Source: Thunnus maccoyii
Lineage: Eukaryota > Chordata > Actinopteri > Scombriformes > Scombridae
Direction: 5' to 3'
NCBI RefSeq assembly: GCF_910596095.1
Contig: NC_056548.1
Span: 17,632,651 to 17,696,650 of the forward strand
DNA length: 64,000 bases
Shown here: positions 1 to 11,400 of the stretch, one piece after another
Layout: the number at the start of each line of letters is the position of its first letter
Numbering within the stretch: the stretch's first letter is position 1
The notes under the pieces: generated by a model
What the model was told of the DNA's origin: nothing
What the model saw: only the letters and a program-made list of their open reading frames with translations
Databases searched by the model: none
Made by a program: the position numbers and the translations under genes

Positions 1-690
1 GGAAACTACTGATTTATTTTTTAAGAACAGGTAGGTTGCTTTTACTTATTGTCTTCTTCGACTCTTGAATTCTTGTTGGTGCAGCACATGTAGGTCTGTC
101 TTCATTGTGACATGTATGAACACTTGAACTGTCTTAGAATGTGGAAAACGTGGTCTTTAAAGCATTTTTGATATAGCTGATGCAGCTATAATGTTATTGT
201 TTTCTAACTGCATTTTTTTTAGCCATTTTATCTGTCTTTGGTACTATCTGAAATGTTTGTTTTGCCATCTTTTGCATCATTTGTGAAAGAAAATATCTAA
301 TTGTGTTTTTGTTTGAGGTCTGTTGGTTTTGTTTATTGTATGTGTGTTCTGACAAAAATATATATGTAAAACCCTTAACCTATAATTAGCTTACAAGCTG
401 TTCATTTGTGGTCAATGAACTGTCTTGTGTCAACAATATAACTAGTATTTCCATGCTAAATACAGTCACAGTGCCTTAGCAAGCTATTGAAACCAAAATT
501 GCAAATATGACAATGCTGTGCCTTTAGGTGATTTTTTAAATACAGTGACAGCATTTAAAATATGTTTTATTTGTTCAACAGTCTCTGGAAATCTAACAGT
601 TGTATTGACACTCTACAGTCACACTGTTGCTTTATGCTTTGTGTAAAAGCCATCAATAAAACTAACAGCTGTCTTTTGTTATATGTGTGT
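1..690 (+). other. Probable 3' UTR of an upstream + strand gene (nek9 by synteny)
   Basis: AT-rich, non-coding sequence with no supported reading frame. It ends in a good polyadenylation signal AATAAA at 655-660, followed at 680-692 by a GT-rich stretch of the kind found downstream of cleavage sites. This suggests the tail of a + strand transcript whose coding part lies left of the window. In mammals ZC2HC1C is followed by NEK9; inverting the human block would place nek9 on the + strand just left of zc2hc1c. The identity is therefore inference from gene order only. Confidence 0.35.
655..660 (+). terminator. Polyadenylation signal
   Basis: AATAAA with a GT-rich downstream element at about 680-692. 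It marks the probable end of the transcript that enters from the left edge and converges on zc2hc1c. Confidence 0.5.
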
Positions 691-990
691 GTATAGTTAA
701 TATTTCCCACAGTGCAAGCTTCAATATACTGTAGCTATTTCTATTTGTTGATATTACTATGCTATCATTGTAAAGAGCCAAAACTAACATGGACAATTTG
801 GTTTAATTAATAGGGAATATACTCAGACAATATAGACAGCAGCTCTGACACAGAATTCTAATTAGTGATTAAATCAATAAATTCAGACACAGTGTTGACA
901 ATAACGACATGGTGATGGGTGACTTGATGTGCTGACACCTGAGGATTTGTTGTGGTTCGGCTGGTTCAGGGTAAAAGCGTCTGGCTCGGC
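691..990. other. Short convergent intergenic stretch
   Basis: AT-rich sequence with no coding exon seen. It probably holds the zc2hc1c 3' UTR on the - strand; TTTAAT at about 802-807 would read ATTAAA, a variant poly(A) signal, on that strand. Confidence 0.4.
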
Positions 991-3022
991 TTACTTGGAC
1001 CACTTAGACTGTGAAGTGCCAGCTGGGGGTCGACCTTGATGCAAAGTCCTCATGTTCACCTTGTGGGTCTGTCTTTGGTTCTTTTTCTTTAAATCCTGAA
1101 TCAAAAGATATCAGATACTTATCAAATACAGTAATTACTCATTTAATGTAAGCAATTAAATTCCAATAAAGTTGGGGGACTAAAAGCCAAGGTAACATGG
1201 TTGATATTAGTATCTGTCACTACAAAGTCATCAGGGTTAAATATCAGATTTGACAGCTTCTTGAGATCAACAGAAGACACTATTCAACTGTTTTTACAGG
1301 CTGAGTGGTCTCCCAAATGACAAGTAAACTGAAAGGTACCCTGTGGAGTCTTCACATTCAGACATTCGGTGTTTCTGCATTGTGTGAATCCTTGAGGCAT
1401 GTTGTGAATACGTTGCTTTCCTCATAAAAAGTTTGGAGAGCCAATATTTGGAAGAATTCAACATTGTTTACATCCATGTTTACTTGCTGGCAGTCTTTTT
1501 CCTGCCTTTATTGGTGCATTGCTACATTTCTTGGCACATTAAAGGATTACCACAACCAATTGTTGATCAGTGGACTGTGTTTTGCATGTGCATCGTGTTC
1601 ACGTGCACAATATACAAACAAATTGGGGACCATTCTAATAAACATTTCTCCAGAGAGCCTCTAGTGGCTAAAAACTCCACAGAGTACCTTTAAAATAAAC
1701 CTCCATGTGTACAATTGGCGGAGTAGCCCTTTAAGAGAAATAAAACACTGGCCTACCTCTGGAGTCTTGCTGTGGGTTTTCCAGAACTCCTCTATGGCCG
1801 ATCCCTTGGTTCTATTAATGTAGGAGTTGAAGACTTGACGGTGAGATTGTTTCACCTTTTGACAGACTTGGACGTGCTTCTCTAATCTTTCATGTGAAAA
1901 CTTTCTGTTGCAGATTCTGCAAGGGAGAAGCTGAAGGCCGGCGTCTGTGCTATCTGTGAGCCTGAGCTCCCCCTGCTGCGCTCTGTTGGAATGAGAAGGA
2001 CTAGAAACTGGTGGGAGGGATGATTCCTCGGATATTTTACTTCCAGCACCTCTGTGGTTTCCCGTCGCCTCCAGTCTATGAACATGTTTCTGTTGACTCT
2101 TGTGGTGCCTGTCCAGTTCCCCGTCATCATCATCATCATGTGAACCATATACCATCTTTCTGTCTTTATAGTTTTGTTCTCTTGTCCAAATGTCACAGTT
2201 GGTAGAAGTCTTATTTTGTTCTGCTTTCACTACCTCTCCTTTTCTTCTGTTCAGCTCTCCGCTCACTTTGTGCACATGAGTGGTGCTTTCATGAGGCCCT
2301 TTATTTCCTTTTCTTTCAAACTGAACAACTTCTGTTTCCCTGCCTCCCCATCTGGCCCCCTGTTCTTCATGTGTCTTCCTTATGCTTTCCTTGTTTGTCT
2401 GATTTTGCGTCTTTCTCAGTTGTTTAACATCCTCTGGTCTTCTTTCATGTTTCAACATTTCTCTGCCTCCCGCTGGTTCTCTCAGCCTGGTTTTCGTCAG
2501 AGACTTTCCGCTCTTTACTTGTCCTCTGTCATGCCTCTCCTCCTCACTCTTTTGGTCATCACTTGCAGCAGCAGCAGCACCACCACTATCACTCTGGATC
2601 ATTTGTCTTATTTTATCCTCAGCCCTCCACAGCTTCTCCTGTAGTATGAGCTCTTTTGCATGAATTGCTCTGGACATCTGCAGCTCTCTGTTGGGCACTC
2701 TGGGTGAGTCTTTTCTTGGCTGATGGGACCCAGTGGTCTCTCTGATGCCATTCGAATGATGTTCTTGAGACGACAAAGGGCCTCTTGGTTGTCCTGAAAT
2801 CGTGATTTTTTCAAAATCATGTAGCTCAAGTGAGTCATGCATCTTGGGGTTGAGAGTTCTTCTGTGGTGAACAGGCTTGTTTGGAAATGGCCGGTCTTCT
2901 CCAGCAGCTCTCCCACCAGGTACAACACCATGTTGTGCTTGAGTGTGGACATTGCAACGTCTTTGTCCTGCGACGTTGCACTGCTCTTGAGGACTGCGCC
3001 TTCCTCTCGTGCGTGTGTTCAT
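991..3022 (-). CDS. zc2hc1c: Zinc finger C2HC-type containing 1C
   Basis: Two coding exons on the - strand: 3022-1757 and 1095-991, joined in phase 0 (donor gtaggc at 1756-1751, acceptor cag at 1098-1096). The protein is about 456 residues. Most of it is charged, low-complexity and probably disordered, with a short acidic run (HDDDDDGE). A conserved helical segment (KELILQEKLWRAEDKIRQM) lies near residue 125. One C2HC zinc finger near residue 365 has the form C-x2-C-x12-H-x3-C (LPCRICNRKFSHERLEKHVQ then VCQ). The last exon supplies the family tail PPAGTSQSKWSK, which settles the identity as the ZC2HC1/FAM164 family, member C. The molecular role is not established. The start is uncertain: the frame closes upstream with TGA, and the chosen ATG overlaps the stop of a tiny upstream ORF. 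It converges with the gene at the left edge and is head-to-head with acyp1. Confidence 0.85.
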
Positions 3023-3033
3023 GACTTTTCCAT
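3019..3033 (-). promoter_or_regulatory. Four-codon upstream ORF overlapping the zc2hc1c start
   Basis: On the - strand ATG GAA AAG TCA TGA (MEKS-stop) precedes the chosen zc2hc1c start; its TGA overlaps the main ATG as ATGA. This layout could permit termination-reinitiation. It counts only if the mRNA begins upstream of 3033, which a likely acceptor near 3072 (ttgcag) supports. Confidence 0.35.
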
Positions 3034-4679
3034 GAGACTCCTGAGTCGTTCACACCAGCAACTGTTTTCCCCTGCAATTTCTTTAATCAAGAAAAAAAAC
3101 AGCTGGAAATTCAAAAGTGATATTAAAAAAGAGAATAAAGAATGAATTTTTCAAGATACCGGCAGTGTATGACTATTTCTTTTAAATAAAAGCTGTAAAA
3201 ATAAAATAAATCAACTTTGCTTGAGTCCCAAGTCAGTCTCAAGTTACTGAAGCAATTCCAAGTCCATGTATTTAGTCTCAAGTCTAAATATAGGAAAGAA
3301 TTTAAGTCAGAACAAATATGCCACTAAGATAAAAAACTATGAAGCCCTGCAATATAAATACAGATTTCAGTGCACAAGTCCTTAGGTTGAACATGACACA
3401 ATGATTCTTGAGCTTGGAAATAGCAGTTGACAAAAAAAAAAATCTCCACTCTAGATTACTCCACTCTTCCTCACTTCTTCTGGAGCTTTTGACCAAATTA
3501 CACAGTCTTCATCAGTATATGTAGTTTGCTCAGTTGTCATACAACTGTAGATGTTTACACTTTTAACTATTCTCAGCACTTTTAGGACTCCATCATCCAT
3601 GCTGGCGGTAAAGTTTATTGATGAAGACCATATGATGTAGTCAAAAGCTCCAGAACAAATAGATTAGTTTAGTCATCTGCTGTTTTGAAGTGAATAATGA
3701 ATGCTCAAGGTCACCTTTAAAACCAAAACGGACAAGAAGTCCAAAAAAGTGCTCTGAACAATGAGTAAGTAGACGTTGAGTGGAAATTATTTTGTCATAT
3801 CCTTTTTGCTCCAAAAATACCACAATCCACCTGCAAAGTGGCATAATGCCTGTAGATGTCATTTTGAAGCTAATTTATGAACTGAAGAAGATGAGGGAAG
3901 ATGGAATTTTGATCATTTTAACTGAAGCATTGTTTTTCTTATTGACCTCTGAACATGGTATAGTGACATGAAATGGTAGACCGCTTATTACTATTTCTGC
4001 CTGCCTGCAAAACAAACAAATAGGCAGTGAGTTAGAAATCTCTGTAATATAAACTCATACTCCAACAAAACAGCTGCAAAACATGCTTTTTCTGTTTTTT
4101 GAACATTTGGCTAGCCAAATGATAGAAGTCAATGTCAAAGAAGTAGCAAGTTCCTTTCACTTACCAGTAGCCCCGTGACTGACAAATATTCCTGAAAATT
4201 AACGTGTAGAAATTCAAACTCCTACTGTCTTGTTGAATTTTGTCTGAGTTAAAGGTAAAGGTGAGTTTATCTATAAATATAGCCGCTGTTTGACAGTCAT
4301 GACGTTGCAACAACTTTTCCCAATGTTCACATTCGTTGCCTGGAAACCAACTGTCTCGAGCGTTCTCTGTGTCGTCACTTCCTGAAGCAGAGTCCCGTAT
4401 TTGCTCAATTAGCACTCCAGCGGATCTGAATGGTCGTCTCAAAGCTTCCCATCATTATTAAGGTGAACTATATGACACACAGCGAGCAGTGATGTATTTG
4501 TGTAGTTTGAATAATATGAAGCCAAACTGCTCAGTGTCTAGGCTGTAAATCGTTTGAATACAATTTAACTGTGTGTTAGCATAGCTTGTAGCTGTAAAGT
4601 AGCACCTGCATGACGGGGTACTAACTTTGATATCACACCAAACAAGTTCTATCCTTATTTTTCTGTTTCTAGGTCCAGT
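3034..4679. promoter_or_regulatory. Head-to-head region of zc2hc1c and acyp1
   Basis: No conserved coding exon is seen. On the - strand a candidate 5' non-coding exon of zc2hc1c ends at 4165 with a strong gtaagt donor (4164-4159) and would splice to the acceptor near 3072. It lies in a 93-codon open frame (4442-4161), but no frame carries through the junction, so a coding role is unlikely. On the + strand an acceptor at 4671-4672 (tttctag) comes just before the acyp1 ATG, so acyp1 also has an upstream non-coding exon, probably near 4450-4620. The two promoters are thus likely shared around 4400-4550. A short stretch near 3220-3290 with repeated 'caagtc' words looks like a small repeat. Confidence 0.45.
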
Positions 4680-5206
4680 ATGTCTGATGAAGAGCTAATT
4701 TCAGTGGATTATGAAATTTTTGGCAGAGTGCAAGGTGTATTTTTTCGGAAATACACTCAAGTGAGTTTGACACTGATAAGCTAGCCTCTATGAGCTCAGT
4801 TCAGTGTGGTCAGTGTGACAGAAAAAGTATATAATTCAAGGTCCATTTACTTGCTTTCTCTTAAGTTTTATCCTCATCTCACGAGTTACACGATAACACC
4901 CATAACTAATTATCATAGATGATATTAGCCCCGGTTTGTGCTTCTCAGAATCAGAACCAAGTTTTTTGCCAAGCAGGTTTGCACATACAAGGTATTTGCC
5001 TCGGTTTTGTGGTACATAACCGTTAAAACATATACAAAATAAAGTAGTCCTAAATAATATTTAAAAAAAAGAGGAAATGTGCAATAAAAAATATGGAGAA
5101 AAAAAATTCTAAGCTGAGCTGCTACAGTTTTAAATTTTGAATTGAAGAGAATGAACAGAAATGTACAAAAATATTGACCAGGAGTAAACAGTATATGCAG
5201 TGTGCA

Positions 5207-5252
<46 letters not shown>

Positions 5253-6444
5253 CAAGTTATGTTAATGAAATACACCATGTTAGATTAAAGTTCACAGATG
5301 TGCAAATATAAGATTATGGGGTAATATACATATAACATGTAATGTCCATGCAGATGGGAAGAATCTGTTATTACATTACATATTACATTACATTCCAGTC
5401 AAATAGCTTTGTTTTACTGAGAAATAAATAACCTTTGAAAAATCCAGAAGGTTGTTTACATTTTACCTCTTTGCTATAGGAACCCCCAGAGTCCTCAAAG
5501 ATGCACAATCATCTGGGTGAAAAAATATTATGTCTGCTGCATTAAAAAATAAAAAATTAAACTCATTGACATTACATTGCAATTTCCTAATCCAAACAAA
5601 GATGGTACCCAGAAATGACACACGCTGTTGCTCAAGTTGTTTGACCCAACCAAAATTTAAGTTTTATATAATAAAATTCTCCATATTGATGTTACTTTCT
5701 TTACATATGAAAATAATGCTTTTATGTATTTCTTGTGTCATACAAAACAGGTAAGGACAGGTGTAATATACTACCTGCATAGGAAATAACAGTCCTAACT
5801 TTCTATCATGCAGCAGACAGAATATATTTCCATTCAAATAGTTATAAGAGTCTTCACTGATTCTGGAAATACCTTCGACCTGACACAAATGTAATGTTAA
5901 TACATGAGAGGCACCGGAGCTAGGATTATTACTGAGCGAACTCCATTTCCTGATGAGGACTGTCAGATGCATGACAGCTTTAGAAAAAGCTATTAAGTGG
6001 ATGTGGAGTTAAGATTTTTACTATTTCCAAGGTCAGAAAAAAACTTCCTATGTCTTTTATCTGTCACACCCACGTTTCATTTCTTTGAGAATGATGAGCA
6101 GCCTTTGTCCAAAAGTTCTATGAGATTTGATTTTTAATAAGTTCTTTTTCTAACTCTTATTATTAATTCCCTTCTGTCCTATTCCAGCCATCTTCTCTGT
6201 GTATCTAACTTTCTGTTTCACCTTCCAGGCAGAAGGGAAGAAGCTTGGCCTGGTTGGCTGGGTCCAAAACACAAGCGCAGGAACTGTTCAGGGGCAGCTA
6301 CAGGGGCCACGCGGCAAGGTGAAAGAAATGCAAGAATGGCTGAAATCCACCGGGAGCCCCAAGTCACACATAACCAAGGCGGAGTTCATGAAAGAGAAAA
6401 CAGTTGACAGCCTAGAGCACTCATCATTTAACATAGTGAAATAA
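4680..6444 (+). CDS. acyp1: Acylphosphatase 1 (common/erythrocyte type)
   Basis: Two coding exons, 4680-4760 and 6229-6444, joined in phase 0 (donor gtgagt, acceptor ttccag), give 98 residues; human ACYP1 has 99. The enzyme hydrolyses acyl phosphates such as 1,3-bisphosphoglycerate and is a small cytosolic alpha/beta protein. The signature GRVQGVFFRKYTQ is at 15-27 with the phosphate-binding Arg23, and catalytic Asn41 is in GWVQN (37-41). The C-terminus SSFNIVK matches the family. ACYP1 is favoured over ACYP2 because ISVDYEIFG and LVGWVQNTSAGTVQGQLQG match the ACYP1 form closely. The start has an acceptor seven bases upstream, so the first exon is non-coding. The single intron (4761-6228) holds a LINE-tail-like repeat and a TAA microsatellite. 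Confidence 0.95.
4946..5206. repeat. Interspersed repeat, fish LINE/SINE tail type
   Basis: Begins 'agaatcagaaccaag' and includes a 'gccaagcaggtttgcacata' segment that resembles a repeat I know from many teleost genomes as the 3' end of a non-LTR element. It runs straight into the TAA microsatellite, as expected for a retroposon with a simple-repeat tail. The exact family is not assigned. Confidence 0.5.
5207..5250. repeat. (TAA)n microsatellite
   Basis: About 14 uninterrupted units of a trinucleotide repeat in the acyp1 intron. Confidence 0.95.
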
Positions 6445-6598
6445 AATAACTCATACATTCTACATATATTATTAACTTTGAAGCAGACATTTTATTTATT
6501 TAGACTTTTTTTTATTTATTTGGATGCATTATATGTCATGAATTGAGAAGGTGTGCATGTTAGGTCTCCTTAACATTCATAAAATATAGAATTACATT

Positions 6599-6604
6599 AA
6601 TAAA
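6599..6604 (+). terminator. acyp1 polyadenylation signal
   Basis: AATAAA 155 bases past the acyp1 stop codon; the only canonical hexamer near the gene end. Confidence 0.5.
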
Positions 6605-8075
6605 TGGAGAATTACTCACCAACACTTTGTTTGCATTTTTGATGTACTAACAGCAATACGAGTATATTTGATATGTGTCATTTAAAACGGATACATCAGC
6701 TGTAACACAGAAAACTTGGTTGTCAGTGACTAGACCAGAGACATTTAAAGAAACTTGATTGAGTGGTTATCAGAGGTGAGCACATTATTTAAAAATGCAG
6801 ACTGTAAATCTGTTTGAAGGGGACATTTGCAAACAACCATTCCAGGTAACCAGCAGTAGTATGACCTTGAAATCTGTCACTGCCATCTTCCTTGGCCTCC
6901 ATAAAAACTGAGGGTTTAGTCTCAGTTTGAGTCTAAATAGTCAGAATACTGCTACCCCCCTCAGGCAAGGACTGAGTTTTGCAGTTTTATTAGTATATCT
7001 TGAAAAGATGCTACAGGCTCTGACAGAACAAGTGGGGACACAAAAAGGTGTCAGATAAGTTTTACTTTAACAGGCCTTTTTCATTTTAGACATTTTGACA
7101 TGCAGTGTAAATAATTAAAAAATGATGACTAAATTCCATTTGGCTGCTCTGGTTCATTGTCACACTGTCATGGCTTACTGGGACACAAAGAGACACACAT
7201 TGTTAATGTTATTGGTAACACCTGTGACAAGTCAAAATGTTTGCTGTGAAAAAGGCCTTTCAGGTTGGTGACGTCACAGGCCTTGCAAACTAGACTTACG
7301 AAGAGGTTTAGAGGGAGGAAATGAAAAGAGGAGGTGATGTCCTCGAGACCAAGACTGGCATACAAAATAACATCTGCACACTTCTTAGTGGGCCGAATCG
7401 ACTGAAAAAAGGATATTGAATTTTTACATGTAGGAAAGACAGAGTAGTACTTAAAGATCCCCTCTAGACATGTTAAAGATGGGTATAAAACACTCTACAT
7501 TGAAAAATCCAGAACCTATGAATGTGTAAATGTTTTTCATTTCATGAGTTTAACTGCAGGACACAAGATGTCTCAGATGTCCAATTCTCAGTATATGTAG
7601 AGACTGGATGTATTACTTCAAGTTTCCACATCACAGCTGTGTAAGTACCGGATGGAGCACGATCCATCCAGTATGCAACTTAAACGTGTTGAAGTGGAAT
7701 TTAATGTGAGCACAGACAAAATGTTCCTCTTCCACAGACTAACGTAATGCAAACAGCCTTCTAGTGTCAAACTGCACATACATCATCAACAAGTGTAAAA
7801 CATTTTTTGAGTGGGGAGGACTTCAAAGATTAGAAATATAAGACGTTTTTATGAATGGAACCTGAAAGGAATAATATGAATAAGGATTAGAAACTGTTTA
7901 ACTATGAGAAACAGTATATGGATTTTATTTATTTATCAAACTAAGACATGAAAAGGATAATACAATGACTTAATAGTTAGTAAAATATACAGTATAAAAG
8001 CTGTAAACATATGAAATACTTCACTCCACACGGTAGGTGGCGTTAAAAACACGACGGTTAAACTGGTCCTTCACA

Positions 8076-8089
8076 CCAGAAGGTGGCAG
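8076..8089 (+). promoter_or_regulatory. CTCF-like motif upstream of mlh3
   Basis: CCAGAAGGTGGCAG differs from the CTCF core CCASYAGRKGGCRS at one position. A weaker similar word (GGTAGGTGGCG) lies about 45 bases upstream. Insulator function is inference. Confidence 0.35.
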
Positions 8090-8401
8090 TATTAGCTTTG
8101 GCTGTTAGCCGTTATTCAAAAAGCCACCTCTCTTGTTTCACGTTGACTGTAAACAGCAGCTTACTTTGACTGTAGGCTGGTTTTCGATTGTTTATTTAAT
8201 TTATCTAACTTATTTAGCGATGTGAACGAGTTTTGGGGATATGTCGCGGTCAGAAGGTTTTCGTTGGGATTCGCGGAACAAGCTAGCGGCTAGCTAACAG
8301 CCGCACGTCCATTTGCAACGGTTAATTCCAATTCAACTGATGAACTTAGGACTTTGTAGTCAGTCAGTAACACACACAGATGACTGAATTTAATGAACAC
8401 T

Positions 8402-11400
8402 ATGATTAAGTGTTTGCCTAAAGAGGTTCAAGGGAAACTTCGCTCCGGTGTCGCCATTCCCTCACTTCAACAATGCGTAGAGGAGCTCATCCTAAACAGT
8501 ATCGATGCCGGGGCGACGTGTGTGGGAGTCCGGATGGACATGGAGGCGTTCAAACTTCAGGTAATCGACAACGGTGCTGGCATAAACGCTGAGGATATGG
8601 AGTGTGTGGGAAACAGATACTATACCAGCAAATGCAACTCACTTGAAGACCTGGACAACCTCAGGTTTTATGGTTTCAGAGGAGAAGCCATAGCAAGTAT
8701 AGTTTCTCTAGCCACGCTTGTTGAAATCTCATCCCGGACCAAATCATCAGTGAAAACGCTCAGCAGGATCTTCAAAGATGGCAAGGGCTTGGATGTCTTT
8801 GAAGCAGAGACTACTCGGCCCTCTGCAGGGACGACTGTTGTCATTTGTAACTTCTTCCACAACATGCCGGTCCGTAGAAAGAGGATGGATGCTGTCCTGG
8901 AGGGTGAGAGGATCAGACACAGAGTGGAGGCCATATCTCTGATGCATCCCTCTGTGTCCTTTACCCTGAAGAATGACTGCACAGGAGCCATGATGGTGCA
9001 GCTCTCTAAAGCCAGAAACACTTACCACAGGTTTATTCAGATACACAGCCTCGGGCGAGCACAGAAACTGGGAGAAATCAGCTACAGCCTTGGACCGTTT
9101 GAAGTGATTGGCTACATTGGCAGAGAAGGCCACTACAACAACAGCTTACAGTTCCTGTATGTAAACGACAGACTGGTCCTAAAGACACGGATACACAAGC
9201 TGCTGAACTTTCTTTTACGCCGACTGAGCAGTTCAAATCAGAAAAATGAGAGTCCGGATGGGCAGTCTGCCATTAGGAGTCCAAAGCAGAAACGCAGCCA
9301 AGAGCAGCATGGAATATACATCATTAATATTAAATGTTCTTACTCAGAATATGACATTTGTCTTGAGCCTGCCAAAACTCTAATAGAGTTCAAAGATTGG
9401 GACGGGATTTTACTCTGCATTGAGGAGACAGTGAAAGTGTTCCTGAGCAGGGAGAACTTGGTGGCTGTGCTCTCTCAAGATGACTCGGATTGTGAATCTC
9501 CAAAATTGTTTGGCACTGACAGCGCAGACCAAGAAGGGAACAAAAGTGACATAGGCATCCAAGCAGCTATCAGTACTTCCACACTGGATTGCAGCATTGG
9601 AATGACATTGGCATCTGAATCTGTTCATCGTAAACGCAAGGATCCCATTGTTTCTGAGGACAGTGTTTGTCTGGAGTCTGCACAGATGGAATGTAAAGAA
9701 GACAATGAGGAACAACTAGGGCAGAAAAGGATAACTGCAAACGATATAGAAAACATTCAAAGTGAAGGATTCACAGGCAAAGAAAGTAGAAATGAACCAC
9801 AGTGTGATCTGACTGTACTGGAATCTTCATCTGATAATGATTTTACTGTAGAAGAGGAGCCAACATTAAGTGAAGCTGGGAAAGATTCTCAAATTTTATG
9901 TATGTCAAATTCAGTCAGACAACGAGAAGGTGAACAAGAGGAACTTTCAGAAGGAAGAGAGATAAAATTAAACCATACTGCTTTAACCAACAATGTAAAT
10001 TCTCTCAACAATGTCACTCAGGAAATTCTGCTGGATTCAGACAGTACTAAGCAACTTCTGCTTGACTGCCAGAGTACAGGACAACATGGACAGACACTAA
10101 TAAGTAACAGAAAGATAAGTCTGTCCAATCCATACATACATGAAAGTCTGCAGACTCAGGACCTGCCCCAGATTAAAAGGCCCGCATTTCAACAACAGGA
10201 TCTAGCAGTGAAATGTGGAGAAAGTTCCTTTGCATCAAAACGCAAAATTTCACTTGATGCAGACCACAACAGATCTTATCAGAAAGTATTCAAAGACTCT
10301 GCTCCTGTTATCCCCTCAAAGATTCCCAAAATAATATCTGATGAAAAAATGTCTTTATGTAAGGAGTCCGGATCTCTTGACAAGTTTAGGAGAATATATG
10401 GAAAATGTGATCAACCCTCTCCAGAAACTTGCTTACAGAACAATGCTAGACTTCCTCAGACAGACAACTTTGTTTTGAATCCCCAGAATTTGTTGGTTTC
10501 AAAGAAAGATGGACAACAGTGTGATGTTACAGAGACAAAAAAAGAGGCACAGAGTAGCTTGCGAAGCCCGCCAACCCTCTCAGCTTTCACCCGGCTGAAA
10601 CAAGCCTCGGGTCAGATTGGAGGCAAAAAATCTTTGGCGTCTAAACTCTGCCGTTTGAGTCAACACAGGACAGTAGATGTAAGGACATTACCACACCTGT
10701 CCAGGTCTACCTCTCAGGACAACACCTGTCTCAGTAGTAATGACAGTATTCAAGACAGCAACAACAATGCCTGTGACGCCGCACTGAACACTGAGCCAGT
10801 TCCAGACGACAATTCAAAACCTCAGGAAGCCGAGAGGGAAGAGGCTACAACATCAGGTGACTGGGTTCATCACTATGACGAATCAGTGGGAAAGACAGTT
10901 TACGTCAACAAAGAGACCGGGCTCAGTAGATATGATGACCCACCAATGGAAGAAACACAAGTCCTCTGTACATCTGATGTCACCAATATGGCAGTTAGTG
11001 TCATCTCGGAAATTGGTGAGTAACTGGAAATTGCACTCAACAGTAACCAAGAATACTCTCACTGTCATCGCTGACTTAACCCAGATGGATAGATCTACCG
11101 TCTTTAGAAATTGAGTGTTCTCATGTGGGTCAATGTCAGCCATGGTTTTCATGTGTTACTTTCTTCGTTCCCCGTTCCTTATACTGTAGGGATGGAATAC
11201 AGGTGTTACCCATTTCAGGTGGATCTAGTGTTGCCCTTCCTGCCTAAATCCAGAGCTGAAAGGGTGATTAGTTCAGGGCCTGGTGACAGAGGTACCTCAC
11301 AGATAGAGCAGATTGTTGACTGTTAGGGTACAGCAGTTAATCTGGCGTATTTGTGTTCATGTGTAATGTTGTCTGCCTTCACAGGTGATGGTGATGGTGA

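Larger units (their letters stand above)
6445..8401. other. acyp1-mlh3 intergenic region with mlh3 promoter
   Basis: The acyp1 3' UTR probably ends after AATAAA at 6599-6604. The rest to about 8000 is AT-rich with no coding exon seen. From about 8100 to 8340 the base composition becomes richer in CG; this is the likely mlh3 promoter and first exon. A possible acceptor (cacacacag) at about 8371-8379 lies just before the mlh3 start, so the 5' UTR may be spliced. Confidence 0.5.

Noticed and set aside
1433-1693. 86-codon + strand frame in the zc2hc1c intron
   Set aside because: No recognisable domain or conserved pattern; antisense to an intron and AT-rich.
4161-4442. 93-codon - strand frame as a first coding exon of zc2hc1c
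   Set aside because: It has a good donor, but joining to the acceptor near 3072 meets a stop in the next exon; more likely a 5' non-coding exon.
8747-9133. Overlapping - strand frames under mlh3 exon 1
   Set aside because: Shadows of the strongly coding + strand.
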